DNA of 64,000 bases from Cranoglanis bouderius. Lineage: Eukaryota > Chordata > Actinopteri > Siluriformes > Cranoglanididae. The notes under the pieces were generated by a model that did no database searches, was not told the DNA's origin, and saw only the letters and a list, made by a program, of their open reading frames with translations. Within the stretch, counting starts at the first letter, position 1. Each line of letters begins with the position of its first letter. Shown here piece after piece: positions 55,611-64,000 of this stretch. The stretch covers positions 1,796,450 through 1,860,449 of the forward strand of contig CM042547.1 in NCBI GenBank assembly GCA_023630585.1, in the 5' to 3' direction. A program made the translations under genes and the position numbers.

Positions 55611-56048
55611 GTGGCTGTCTATTTCGGGAGCGCACTGGGATGGGATGGGGGTGGTGTGTGAGTCAGCTACTAAGAGATTTAAGAGCATGTATGTGTGTTG
55701 GGGTAATACTGTTGGGAAGTTGCTTAAACCAAAGTGGATTTCCAAATCATTTCCTGAATACCAGCAGACCAGTTTCCCAATAATTTATAGTGATGAGATC
55801 TAATCCAGAGTATCTGCTGGGGCTTGGCAATATAAACATATATAGTATATCTTGTGTAGAATATTTTATACCAAAACATGGTCTACATTTGGACTGGATT
55901 CCAACTTGAGGGATTTATTGCATTTGGGCCAAAATTGCCAAATACAGCTTTTCCATGTAAAGAAAAATGACTTGTAATGTAGTTTTATGTGTTATGAACA
56001 TCATAATCAAAACTTAATTGAAGCCAAATTGTCCATCTGCCACTGTCT

Positions 56049-56372
56049 TGTTATGACAAGAGAGGCTGAAACGGTTGCAACTGCAGTTACACTTTAATAG
56101 AAGAGAGGCAAACAAATCCAAATCAAAAGGCAAAAAGTCTTCTTCTAAACTAATCAAAGGGCAAACTGAAAACAGATGCGAGTAATCGAGACACACAAGG
56201 GAGAAAACTAATGACAGGAGATGTGTGAAGACAAGACATGAATCAAAACAAGGACATGTGTCAACATAAACAAACATGACAACACGGAGGAAAGCACCGT
56301 AGCGTTCAGGGCTGCTATGCACGCTAAGCGTCTCTGCTCGCAGCGCTTGGCGCAAGGGGGGAAAATGTGACA
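56049..56372 (-). repeat. LTR-like repeat (third family)
   Basis: The minus strand starts TGTCACATTTTCCCCCC at 56372 and ends at tcataaca (56049). It resembles 30840-31321. TG/CA ends are present, but no matching target duplication was seen. Confidence 0.45.
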
Positions 56373-56594
56373 ATTGTGCAGACATTGTGCAGCAGGTTTT
56401 TTAAAAAAAAAAAAAGTTCGGAAAATGTCTGGAAATCTGCCTATGCTTGGCAATGCTCCAGTGTTTAGTGTTTGTACTACCTAGAGATACAAAAAAATAT
56501 ATAAATTTGTCCATGATGGTAAAAATGCACTTATTGATTAGCATTTTGCACTCTTTTTTTTTTTTTTTTTTTTTTAAAGAAAACACCTTTCATG

Positions 56595-57246
56595 TGTTAC
56601 GTAACCTGGGATAGAAGGAAGCAGGATGCACTTGCAGGGCAAAGTGTTCAGTTTATTAGGAACAACAAAAGGCACATTCAAAAGTGATGGGACAACATCC
56701 AAAAAAAAAAAAAAAAAAAGGCACGTCAGTCTTCCAAAAAACAAGAGGGTAATAATTCCAAACAAGATAGACACTTATTAGAACACTTACAGGGCAAAAG
56801 TCCAGGGAGTGACGAGGCAGTAATCCAAGAACCCGGGAACGCCGGGTTAACAAAAACCATCGGGAAAAAATCATCAAAATTCATCGCTATCTTTGACATG
56901 AATTCCTCAGATTCTTCACATTCAAACATCAAACAAAACTCAATACTCCACGATGAAGCGGACACAGACCAGGGTTTAAGTAATGCAGTTCATTCAAAAT
57001 TAAACAACGTCAAACGAGCGACACCTGGAAACAATAATCAGAACAAAGGACCAATAAGGAAGTGGGGGCAGAGACATGACGCAACAAAAAAACAAAAAAG
57101 CACATGGCAAAGTGAACAAATGCAGAGTCTTTAAGAATCGCGCTGGAATGCGCTCCGTGGAATGCGGAAGGGCGTTGCTCCGTTAACAGCGTAACGAGAG
57201 GGAGATATGCTGCTCCGTAGCGAAGCAGCAAGAGAGAGAGCTAACA
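56595..57246 (-). repeat. Solo LTR of the Gag/finger family (TSD TCATG)
   Basis: 652 bp; the minus strand reads TGTTAGCTCTC to GTAACA. Exact duplications TCATG lie at 56590-56594 and 57247-57251. It lies 1 kb downstream of the slc25a24-like stop codon. Confidence 0.9.
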
Positions 57247-57251
57247 TCATG

Positions 57252-57752
57252 TACCTTATATAAATGGATCCAAATTAATTTTCACTGTTTAGTCATTATC
57301 AGAAAATACTGTTTACGTTGCAGTGAGTATTTAAAATATTTAAATAAAGGTGGTGCTCTCATTTTCATCTGCTGTGTTGTGAATTTTCCTGATAATGTCC
57401 AGTCTCATTGTTAAGAAGGTGAAGAGACATTTGCTCTCTGGTGCCATCTATTGGGGTAAGGATTTTATAACGCTATCATTTAACATTTCACTGAAATTGA
57501 TGTCTAGAATTTAGAATCATATCTAGAATCAAGTGTTGTGAGTTTTGCAGTGCAGTATACCATTTACTCTTAACAGTGTAAATGTAAAGTCAGCCGTTTA
57601 ACTGATTTGTCAGTGCTGCTCATTCGATGAGGAGATACAGAACAGGCAAGTCATTGCAATCTTCCCCTTTTTTATTAAAACAGCTCTTACCACATATACA
57701 CATCCGTTTGTGTAAAGAACACTTGCATAGACAATGAATCACAGTGATGACT

Positions 57753-57792
<40 letters not shown>

Positions 57793-58539
57793 TCTCATCT
57801 TTCCCACATCAATAATGACATTCAGTCAGCTTCTACCAAAGCACAATTGATCTGCGGGCCGTGTCTCTCTATTGCTTACTATTGCTTGTATTTTACCTGA
57901 TAGTTGGTTAGTTTTGTGGATTATTTTTTTTGTGCTGTTTGTTTTCTTAGTGTTAAATTTTTAAAAATGTACAAAGATTTAAAAATGTTTATAGTCTCAA
58001 GTCTCCAGTGAGTGTGACTGAACTGACTCTTAGGTGAACGTGGTATGGTAATTTGATGTAAAGTGCAGTAGTAAACACTATCGATCCTGTACAGTATATG
58101 CCAAACAGGAAGGAGTTCATGTTGAAATTCAGCCTTCCGGTAAATACAGTATATCGTACATGGCACATGGTTGTACATGTTCAAGCTGAAGTCGATTGTA
58201 TGCTTAATGAGGTATTGAACAGCAGAAGGAGTGTAGTCAGTCCTTGCATTCAACAGTATAGCAACTGATGATTGACAGTTTCTCTCACTGACTGTCTTGC
58301 ATAAGGGCAAATATTTCACATGTGTTTTCACAATTACATCTGCTGTCTATTGCATAGAAAAAAGTTTACAGGCATTGGGTACAAAAAATAAAAAATAAAA
58401 ACAAAGAAAAAAATGGTCTATCAATAAGATGTATCCAGTAACACAACAATTAGTAATAAAAAAAATATACTGCTTTTAGACCAAATATTAAAATGACAAT
58501 TATTTTCCAGTACTGACCATAAAATGGATCAATATGGAA
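57252..58539. other. No gene seen; possible 3' region
   Basis: AT-rich. It includes an AATAAA near 57345 and the AC run at 57759. The minus-strand frame 58331-57921 has no recognisable similarity. Confidence 0.4.
57759..57791. repeat. (AC)n microsatellite
   Basis: A short pure AC run in the intergenic region right of the slc25a24-like gene. Confidence 0.95.
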
Positions 58540-58698
58540 GATCAAAGCACTTGGGCAAGACACTGAACCCCAAGATGGCAGGCAGGTGTCTTGCATGGTA
58601 GCTCTGCTAACATTGGTGTGTGAGTGTGTGTGTGTGAATGGGTGAATGAGATACAGTGTAAAGCGCTTTGTGAACCGCAAAGGTTAAAAGGCGCTATA
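58540..58698 (-). repeat. Retroelement tail split by the Tc1 at 58.7 kb
   Basis: Contains cacttgggcaagacactgaacccc and aaagcgctttgtgaaccg, ending cgctata. It resumes after the Tc1 with agtgcagaccatttacca (60188). A related copy lies in opposite orientation at 19980-20170. Confidence 0.65.
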
Positions 58699-58700
58699 TA

Positions 58701-60185
58701 CAGGTGCATCTCAATAAATTAGAATATCATGGAAAAGTTCATTTATTTCAGTAATTCAACTCAAATTGTGAAACTCGTGTATTAAATAAATTCAATGCAC
58801 ACAGACTGAAGTAGTTTAAGTCTTTGGTTCTTTTAATTGTGCTGATTTTGGCTTACATTTAACAAAAACCCACCAATTCACTATCTCAACATGCCAATGA
58901 GCTAATCAACTCAAAACACCTGCAAAGTTTTCCTGAGCCTTCAAAATGGTCTCTCAGTTTGGTTCACTAGGTAAGCCACACACATTCTTTGCCAAAGAAG
59001 CTGGGTGTTCATAGAGTGCTGTATCCAAGCATGTTAACAGAAAGTTGAGTGGAAGGAAAAAGTGTGGAAGAAAAAGATGCACAACCAACCGAGAGAACCG
59101 CAGCCTTATGAGGATTGTCAAGCAAAATCGATTCAAGAATTTGAGTGAACTTCACAAGGAATGGACTGAGGCTGGGGTCAAGGCATCAAGAGCCACCACA
59201 CACAGACGTGTCAAGGAATTTGGCTACAGTTGTCGTATTCCTCTTGTTAAGCCACTCCTGAACCAGAGACAATGTCAGAGGCGTCTTACCTGGGCTAAGG
59301 AGAAGAAGAACTGGACTGTTGCCCAGTGGCCCAAAGTCCTCTTTTCAGATGAGAGCAAGTTTTGTATTTCATTTGGAAACCAAGGTCCTAGAGTCTGGAG
59401 GAAGGGTGGAGAAGCTGATAGCCCAAGTTGCTTGAAGTCCAGTGTTAAGTTTCCACAGTCTGTGATGATTTGGGGTGCAATGTCATCTGATGGTGTTGGT
59501 CCATTGTGTTTTTTGAAAACCAAAGTCACTGCACCCATTTACCAAGAAATTTTGGAGCACTTCATGCTTCCTTCTGCTGGCCAGCTTTTTGAAGATGCTG
59601 ATTTCATTTTCCAGCAGGATTTGGCACCTGCCCACACTGCTAAAAGCACCAAAAGTTGGTTAAACGACCATGGTGTTGGTGTGCTTGACTGGCCAGCAAA
59701 CTCACCACACCTGAACCCCATAGAGAATCTATGGGGTATTGTCAAGAGGAAAATGAGAAACAAGAGACCAAAAAATGCAGATGAGCTGAAAGCCACTGTC
59801 AAAGAAACCTGGGCTTCCATACCACCTCAGCAGTGCCACAAACTCCTCCATGCCACGTCGAATTGAGGCAGTAATTAAAGCAAAAGGAGCCCCTACCAAG
59901 TATTGAGTACATGTATAGTAAATGCACATACTTTCCAGAAGGCCAACAATTCACTAAAAATATTTTTTTATTGGTCTTATGAAGTATTCTAATTTGTTTA
60001 GATAGTGAATTGGTGGGTTTTTGTTAAATGTGAGCCAAAATCATCACAATTAAAAGAACCAAAGACTTAAACTACTTCAGTCTGTGTGCATTGAATTTAT
60101 TTAATACACGAGTTTCACAATTTGAGTTGAATTACTGAAATTAATGAACCTTTCCATGACATTCTATTTTATTGAGATGCACCTG
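58701..60185 (+). mobile_element. Tc1-like transposon with about 150-bp near-perfect inverted repeats, well preserved
   Basis: Ends caggtgcatctcaataaa and its complement, flanked by TA (58699-58700 and 60186-60187). The inverted repeats match almost base for base for about 150 bp, so the copy looks young. It was inserted into a repeat tail (cgctatata|agtgcagacc), whose halves lie on both sides. Confidence 0.9.
59045..59866 (+). CDS. Tc1 transposase, nearly intact (273 aa, N- and C-terminal damage)
   Basis: Contains FSDESKF (first Asp), QQDLAPAHTAKS (second Asp) and NPIENLWG (catalytic Glu). The N-terminal helix-turn-helix is incomplete, with a stop in the upstream frame near 59010. The end is frameshifted after CHKL, so the usual tail (PRRIEAVIKAKG type, readable in another frame to about 59905) is lost. 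The conserved Asp in NSPDLNP is His here. It is probably inactive but only a few changes from a working form. Confidence 0.82.
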   Translation: MSGRKKCGRKRCTTNRENRSLMRIVKQNRFKNLSELHKEWTEAGVKASRATTHRRVKEFGYSCRIPLVKPLLNQRQCQRRLTWAKEKKNWTVAQWPKVLFSDESKFCISFGNQGPRVWRKGGEADSPSCLKSSVKFPQSVMIWGAMSSDGVGPLCFLKTKVTAPIYQEILEHFMLPSAGQLFEDADFIFQQDLAPAHTAKSTKSWLNDHGVGVLDWPANSPHLNPIENLWGIVKRKMRNKRPKNADELKATVKETWASIPPQQCHKLLHATSN

Positions 60186-60289
60186 TAAGTGCAGACCATT
60201 TACCATACAAGATTTTTAATTGAGTAGCAAAGTGCACAGAATAGAATTTAGCACCACCCTTCATTAGCTACATGTTCTGTTAAGTTATG

Positions 60290-60611
60290 TTTCCCTGAAG
60301 ACAAAATAACAACTTACACCGATCATCCTGTTCAAAAGTTTACACCCCCCTAGCTCTTAATGTATGGTGTTGCCTTCTTGAGCATCAATGAATGTTTGCA
60401 CCTTTTGTAATAGTTGTGTACGAGTCCCTCAGTTGTCCTCAGTGTGAAAAGATGGATCTCAACATCATACAGCTGCTGCTGGAAAGAGGTCAAATATGCA
60501 GAAGATGCTGGAAAAGCAAAGAATGTGCAGAACCTGGAGGATTTTTCTGAAGAACAATGGGCAGTTTAACTACTCAGGACAAACAAGGGACTCATGAACA
60601 ACTATCACATA
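60290..60611. repeat. Tc1-related fragment similar to 29575-29930
   Basis: Contains caaaagtttacaccccc, tgtggacgagtccctcagttgtcctc-like and catcttctgc-like motifs in the inverse order seen in the intron-3 remnant. Non-coding. Confidence 0.5.
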
Positions 60612-61918
60612 CAGTGGTGCTTGAAAGTTTGTGAACCCCTTAGAATGTTCTATATATCTGCATAAATATGACCTAAAACATCATCAGATTTTCACACAGT
60701 CCTAAAAGTAGATAAAGAGAACTCAATTAAACAAATGAGACAAAAATATTATACTTGGTCATTTATTTATTGTGGAAAATGATCCATTATTACATATCTG
60801 TTAGTGGCAAAAGTATGTGAACCTTTGCTGTCAGTATCTGGTGCAGCAATAACTGCAACTAAATGTTTGCGGTAACTGTTGATCAGTCCTGCACATCGGC
60901 TTGGAGGAATTTTAGCCCATTCCTCAGTACAGAACAGCTTCATCTCTGGGATGGTGGTGGGTTTCCTCACATGAACTGCTAGCTTCAGGTAATTCCACAA
61001 CATTTCTATTGAATTATGGTCAGGACCAAAACATTAACTTTATTCTTCTTTAACCATTTTTGGTAAAATGACTTGTGTGCTTAGGGTCGTTGTCTTGCTG
61101 CATGGCCCACATTGAGATCCAGTTCACAGACAGATGTCCTGACATATTCCTGTAGAATTCGCTGGTATAATTCAGAATTCATTGTTCCATCAATGATGGC
61201 AAGCCATCCTGCCCCAGATGCAGCAAAACAGATCCAAACCATGATACCACCACCACCACATTTCACAGATGGGATAAAGTTCTTATGCTGGATTGCAGTG
61301 TTTTCCTTTCTCCAAACATAGCCCTTCTCACTGAAACCAAAAATTCTATTTTGGTATCATTTATCCACAAAATATTTTTTCCAATAAACTTCTGGCTTGT
61401 CTACGTGATCTTTAGCAAACTGCAGAAGGGCAGCAATGTTCTTTTTGGAGAGCAATGGATTTCTCCTTGCAGCCTTGCCATGCTCACCATTGCTGTTCAG
61501 TGATGGTAGACTCATTCCAGAGGCCTTTAAGTTGCTTAGAAGTTACCCTGGGGTCCTTTGTGACCTCGAGGACTATTACACAACTTGCTCTTAGAGTGAC
61601 CTTTGTTGATTGATCACTCCTGGGGAGAGGAACAATGGTCTTCCATTTGTACACAATCCATCTGACTGTGGATTGGTGGAGTCCAAACTCTTTAGAGATG
61701 GTTTTGTAAACTGCTAATCCTAGAGGTTCACATGCTTTTGCCACTCACAGATATGTAATATTGGATCATTTTCCTCGTGAAAATGACCAAGTATAATATT
61801 TTTGTCTCATTTGTTTAATTGGGTTCCCTTGGTCTACTTTTAGGACTTGTGTGAAAATCTGATGATGTTTTAAGTCATAGTTATACAGATTTATAGAAAA
61901 TTCAACTTTAAAGCACCA
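60612..61918 (-). mobile_element. Tc1-like remnant (cagtggtgcttgaaagtttgtg ends)
   Basis: The left end cagtggtgcttgaaag lies at 60612 after TA. The right end is cut at gcacca (61918), 15 bp from a pde4dip-like splice donor. Minus-strand transposase pieces: 61744-61484 (helix-turn-helix, FGLHQSTVRWIVYKWK), 61266-61081 (GGGIMVWICFAASGAG) and 61003-60767 (C-terminus). Confidence 0.82.
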
Positions 61919-61932
61919 GCTTTCTGACTGAC

Positions 61933-62420
61933 CTCATGTAGGTTGATCTCCAAGTTGGACTGCAGTGCCACCTCCATCTTGCAGATGAGCACTTTGCCCT
62001 CCAGGAGCTGCTGCTGCAGGGTGCTGAAGTCGTCCCAGTGGCCCACAACATGACACCCTGTCCTGCAGGCGAACGAGCCATCTGGGACTTCACCCTTGTG
62101 ACATCCTGTACAGGGGTTTGGTACGTATGTTCAGGCGAGAGATTACACTCAGTACTTCCCTCAACATGCTCTCACATCATTATCAGAATCAGATTTCGTA
62201 TACAGTAAATACTGTATCTTTAAATATTATGATTCAGGATTTGACAGGTCTATGGAGCTGAACTCCAGAAAGTTCAGGTTAATTAAGACTTAGTGCTTAC
62301 GGTATATCTTTTGTCAGGAAAGAGCTCACTCACTGGTAACAGAGGACTGAAGCTGAGCAGAGACGGACGAGGCTGGATTTAAGAGTCCTGTGTCCTGTAC
62401 AGGAGGAGAGCGAGGCGAGT
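61933..62420 (-). CDS. pde4dip: pde4dip/cdk5rap2-family gene, two C-terminal-region exons (partial)
   Basis: Two minus-strand exons: 62420-62334 (acceptor tatag, donor gtgagt, phase 1 out) and 62105-61933 (acceptor gtacag, donor gtcagt). They join in phase. The first encodes DSPRSPPVQDTGLLNPAS, matching the SPPVRDVG region of human myomegalin. The second encodes DGSF followed by CHVVGHWDDFSTLQQQL and EGK, matching the HVIGHIDD segment near the C-terminus. The donor of the second exon is 15 bp from the end of a Tc1 remnant (60612-61918). No final exon is visible to its left. Because these exons belong downstream of the 1-5 kb exons in the protein, yet lie upstream on the minus strand, they come from a second copy or a rearranged locus. 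Confidence 0.77.
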
Positions 62421-63306
62421 CTATAACAATCAAAACAATACTGTACACATGTGGTACAAATGTGTAAATTAAACGCAAAATGAAAATCACAAAAAAATTA
62501 TTTGACATGCTCCAGTCTGAGTGTGATCTCGCTCTGCTGTTGAGTATGATTTCTGGAAATACCATAATAAACGTCCTGTCTCCTCTCATTCATATATTCA
62601 TTCATTCATGTTCTTGGATCTGGAGATTAAGCCAGGAACACTGGGATGGGACACCAGTCCATCGCAGAGCACCATGCAAATGCACATTCACACCTAGGGG
62701 CAATTTAACACTGCCAATCCACATACATGCATGTTTTTGGGAGGTGGAGGGAAACTGGAGAACCTGGATAGAAACTGGAGAAACTGCACACAGACAGTAA
62801 GCCGAGCTCAGGATCAAACCGGAGACCCTGGAGCTGTGAACGCTCTCGCTGTACCTGTACATTACTGTCATATTACACCTTGGTTTAAAAGTCACAAGTG
62901 AGGCTGGATGATTGGTTCAGGGTTCCTATGCAGTATGGAAAAGAATGTAATTTGATTTTAGTCATTTCCAGGTCTAGATAGGTATGGAAAAATATTTGTG
63001 TTTCCATACTATTGCCCCTATTCTGTTGTCTAAAATATAAAATTAGGAATTTGTACAATTAAATTTATCATACAAGCAGAGTATTTTTCATGGTGTTTGG
63101 AGCACCAACCAGCGCAGCCAAAAGGTCGGTGCTAGACTGGATCTGCAGAAGGGGCAGTCTGCTGTGATTGGTTGTACACTGTTAGGCAGCAGTTGCCATC
63201 ACAGTACAGCATCCCCCAGCCCGCCGCCCCCGCCAACCAAGAAGTAGGGCGTGCAACTAAACACCTGGAACGCTTTCTGCATTGGAGTGTGGACTGAACG
63301 CCCACA
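62421..63306. other. Upstream of pde4dip-like exons, no further exon identified
   Basis: Contains a segment ccatcgcagagcaccatgcaaatgc with the repeat-like flanks common in fish genomes (62620-62830). The phase-1 exon expected upstream of 62420 was not found within the window. Confidence 0.4.
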
Positions 63307-63456
63307 ATGGGTAAATGCAGGTTTTCCGGGGACTGGCTTAACAATCCCAAATATAAAGCCTGGTTGGCTCAGGATTTCAAATGGGAAAAGAAAGCTAGAT
63401 GCAAACTTTGTGTAAAATCTTTTGACATCTCCAACATGAGGAGGCGGCATTTGTAA
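63307..63456 (+). pseudogene. Short BED/hAT-type zinc-finger ORF fragment (49 aa)
   Basis: Encodes MGKCRFSGDWLNNPKYKAWL and KKARCKLCVKSFDISNMRRR before a stop. It looks like the N-terminal segment of fish hAT-derived or ZMYM-like proteins, where a C-x2-C pair is followed by an H-x-H pair further on. Here the second pair is lost at the stop, so it is a truncated remnant. Confidence 0.5.
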
Positions 63457-64000
63457 GCCATATGCAAGGGAAAAAACACTGTCATCTGGTCACAGCATCC
63501 TCTCCACCCAGAGTCATAAAGTCTAGAAAGCTGACGAACTGAAGCTAATGTCAGCTAATCCCTGCAGTACTACACCCAGATAATGATTTGAATGCATGGG
63601 TCTGTTAGTTGCCTATAGTGTCAGTGAGTAAGCTAACAGCCATTGCTAGTGGGAAACACTGATGCTGTGTGTCAGAGGTTTATATGTGCAGGTTATAAAG
63701 GGTTTTAGGTTTCTTCTCATCATGTAAGCACATGTTATCAGTTCGAGAGAACCAATACATGCGCTGAACGCACGAGAGTGGATCTGCACGGTGCAAGAGA
63801 AAATGAATGTTTACAGATGCCTGTATTATTCTGTACTGTACTTTAATCAGTATTTATAGTATAGCAAATATTTTTATACTGGATAGCATATCCTGCCATT
63901 ATTTTGAAAATCAAAATCATGTAATCAGTGACAATATTATATAAAAACTTATAATAAGAATTTAAAATATTTAAAATGTATGCAGTCAGTGAAAGTGTGA
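63457..64000. other. No feature seen
   Basis: AT-rich sequence to the window edge, without an open frame or clear repeat. Confidence 0.4.

Overview
The window is vertebrate nuclear DNA, most probably from a teleost. Genes are split into short exons with GT/AG splice sites, introns reach 11 kb, and most of the sequence is mobile elements typical of fish: many Tc1/mariner families, tRNA-derived SINEs, L2-like LINE pieces, Ty3/gypsy pieces, and CA, TA and CT microsatellites. A catfish or related ostariophysan is a guess I cannot confirm.

The one complete host gene is a ten-exon slc25a24-like gene (mitochondrial ATP-Mg/phosphate carrier with four EF-hand loops) on the + strand, 18784-55610. All exons join in phase to a 480-residue protein. 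Its introns are packed with nested transposons. On the minus strand there are exons of a myomegalin/CDK5RAP2-type centrosomal protein (pde4dip-like) in two places: middle exons at 5066-1095 and C-terminal exons at 62420-61933. Their order along the minus strand is wrong for a single gene. One orphan exon of elp3 lies at 6526-6406. The left end of the window therefore looks rearranged, duplicated or misassembled.

The most unusual content is an LTR retroelement at 10668-15855, with a 5-bp target duplication and inserted in a Tc1 copy. Its internal region carries no polymerase. It encodes a long Gag-like protein with a capsid-like region, then a C6H2 zinc finger that closely resembles the N-terminal finger of methionine aminopeptidase 1, then long low-complexity repeat tails. 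Eleven bases just after its 5' LTR are exactly complementary to the predicted 5' end of its transcript, as in the self-priming Tf1 element. A second, diverged copy (25872-22551, minus) keeps all eight zinc ligands. At least four further LTRs of the family occur, three of them solo LTRs with exact 5-bp target duplications.

Region by region: 1-6.6 kb, partial LTR, pde4dip-like exons, SINE, MITEs, elp3 exon; 6.7-8.2 kb, Tc1 copy; 8.4-10.56 kb, diverged repeats; 10.56-17.32 kb, Tc1 with the Gag/finger element inside it; 17.3-18.1 kb, chimeric Tc1 remnant; 18.78-28.74 kb, slc25a24-like exons 1-3 with the second Gag/finger copy in intron 2; 31.4-37.3 kb, two inverted solo LTRs of a second family in a Tc1 remnant and a gypsy RT remnant; 37.5-39.2 kb, L2-like LINE; 40.05-49.57 kb, exons 4-8 with a nested LTR pair; 49.9-53.1 kb, Tc1 containing two LTR insertions; 53.47-55.61 kb, exons 9-10 around a complete Tc1-like element; 56.6-57.2 kb, solo LTR; 58.7-60.2 kb, well preserved Tc1; 60.6-61.9 kb, Tc1 remnant; 61.9-62.4 kb, pde4dip-like C-terminal exons.
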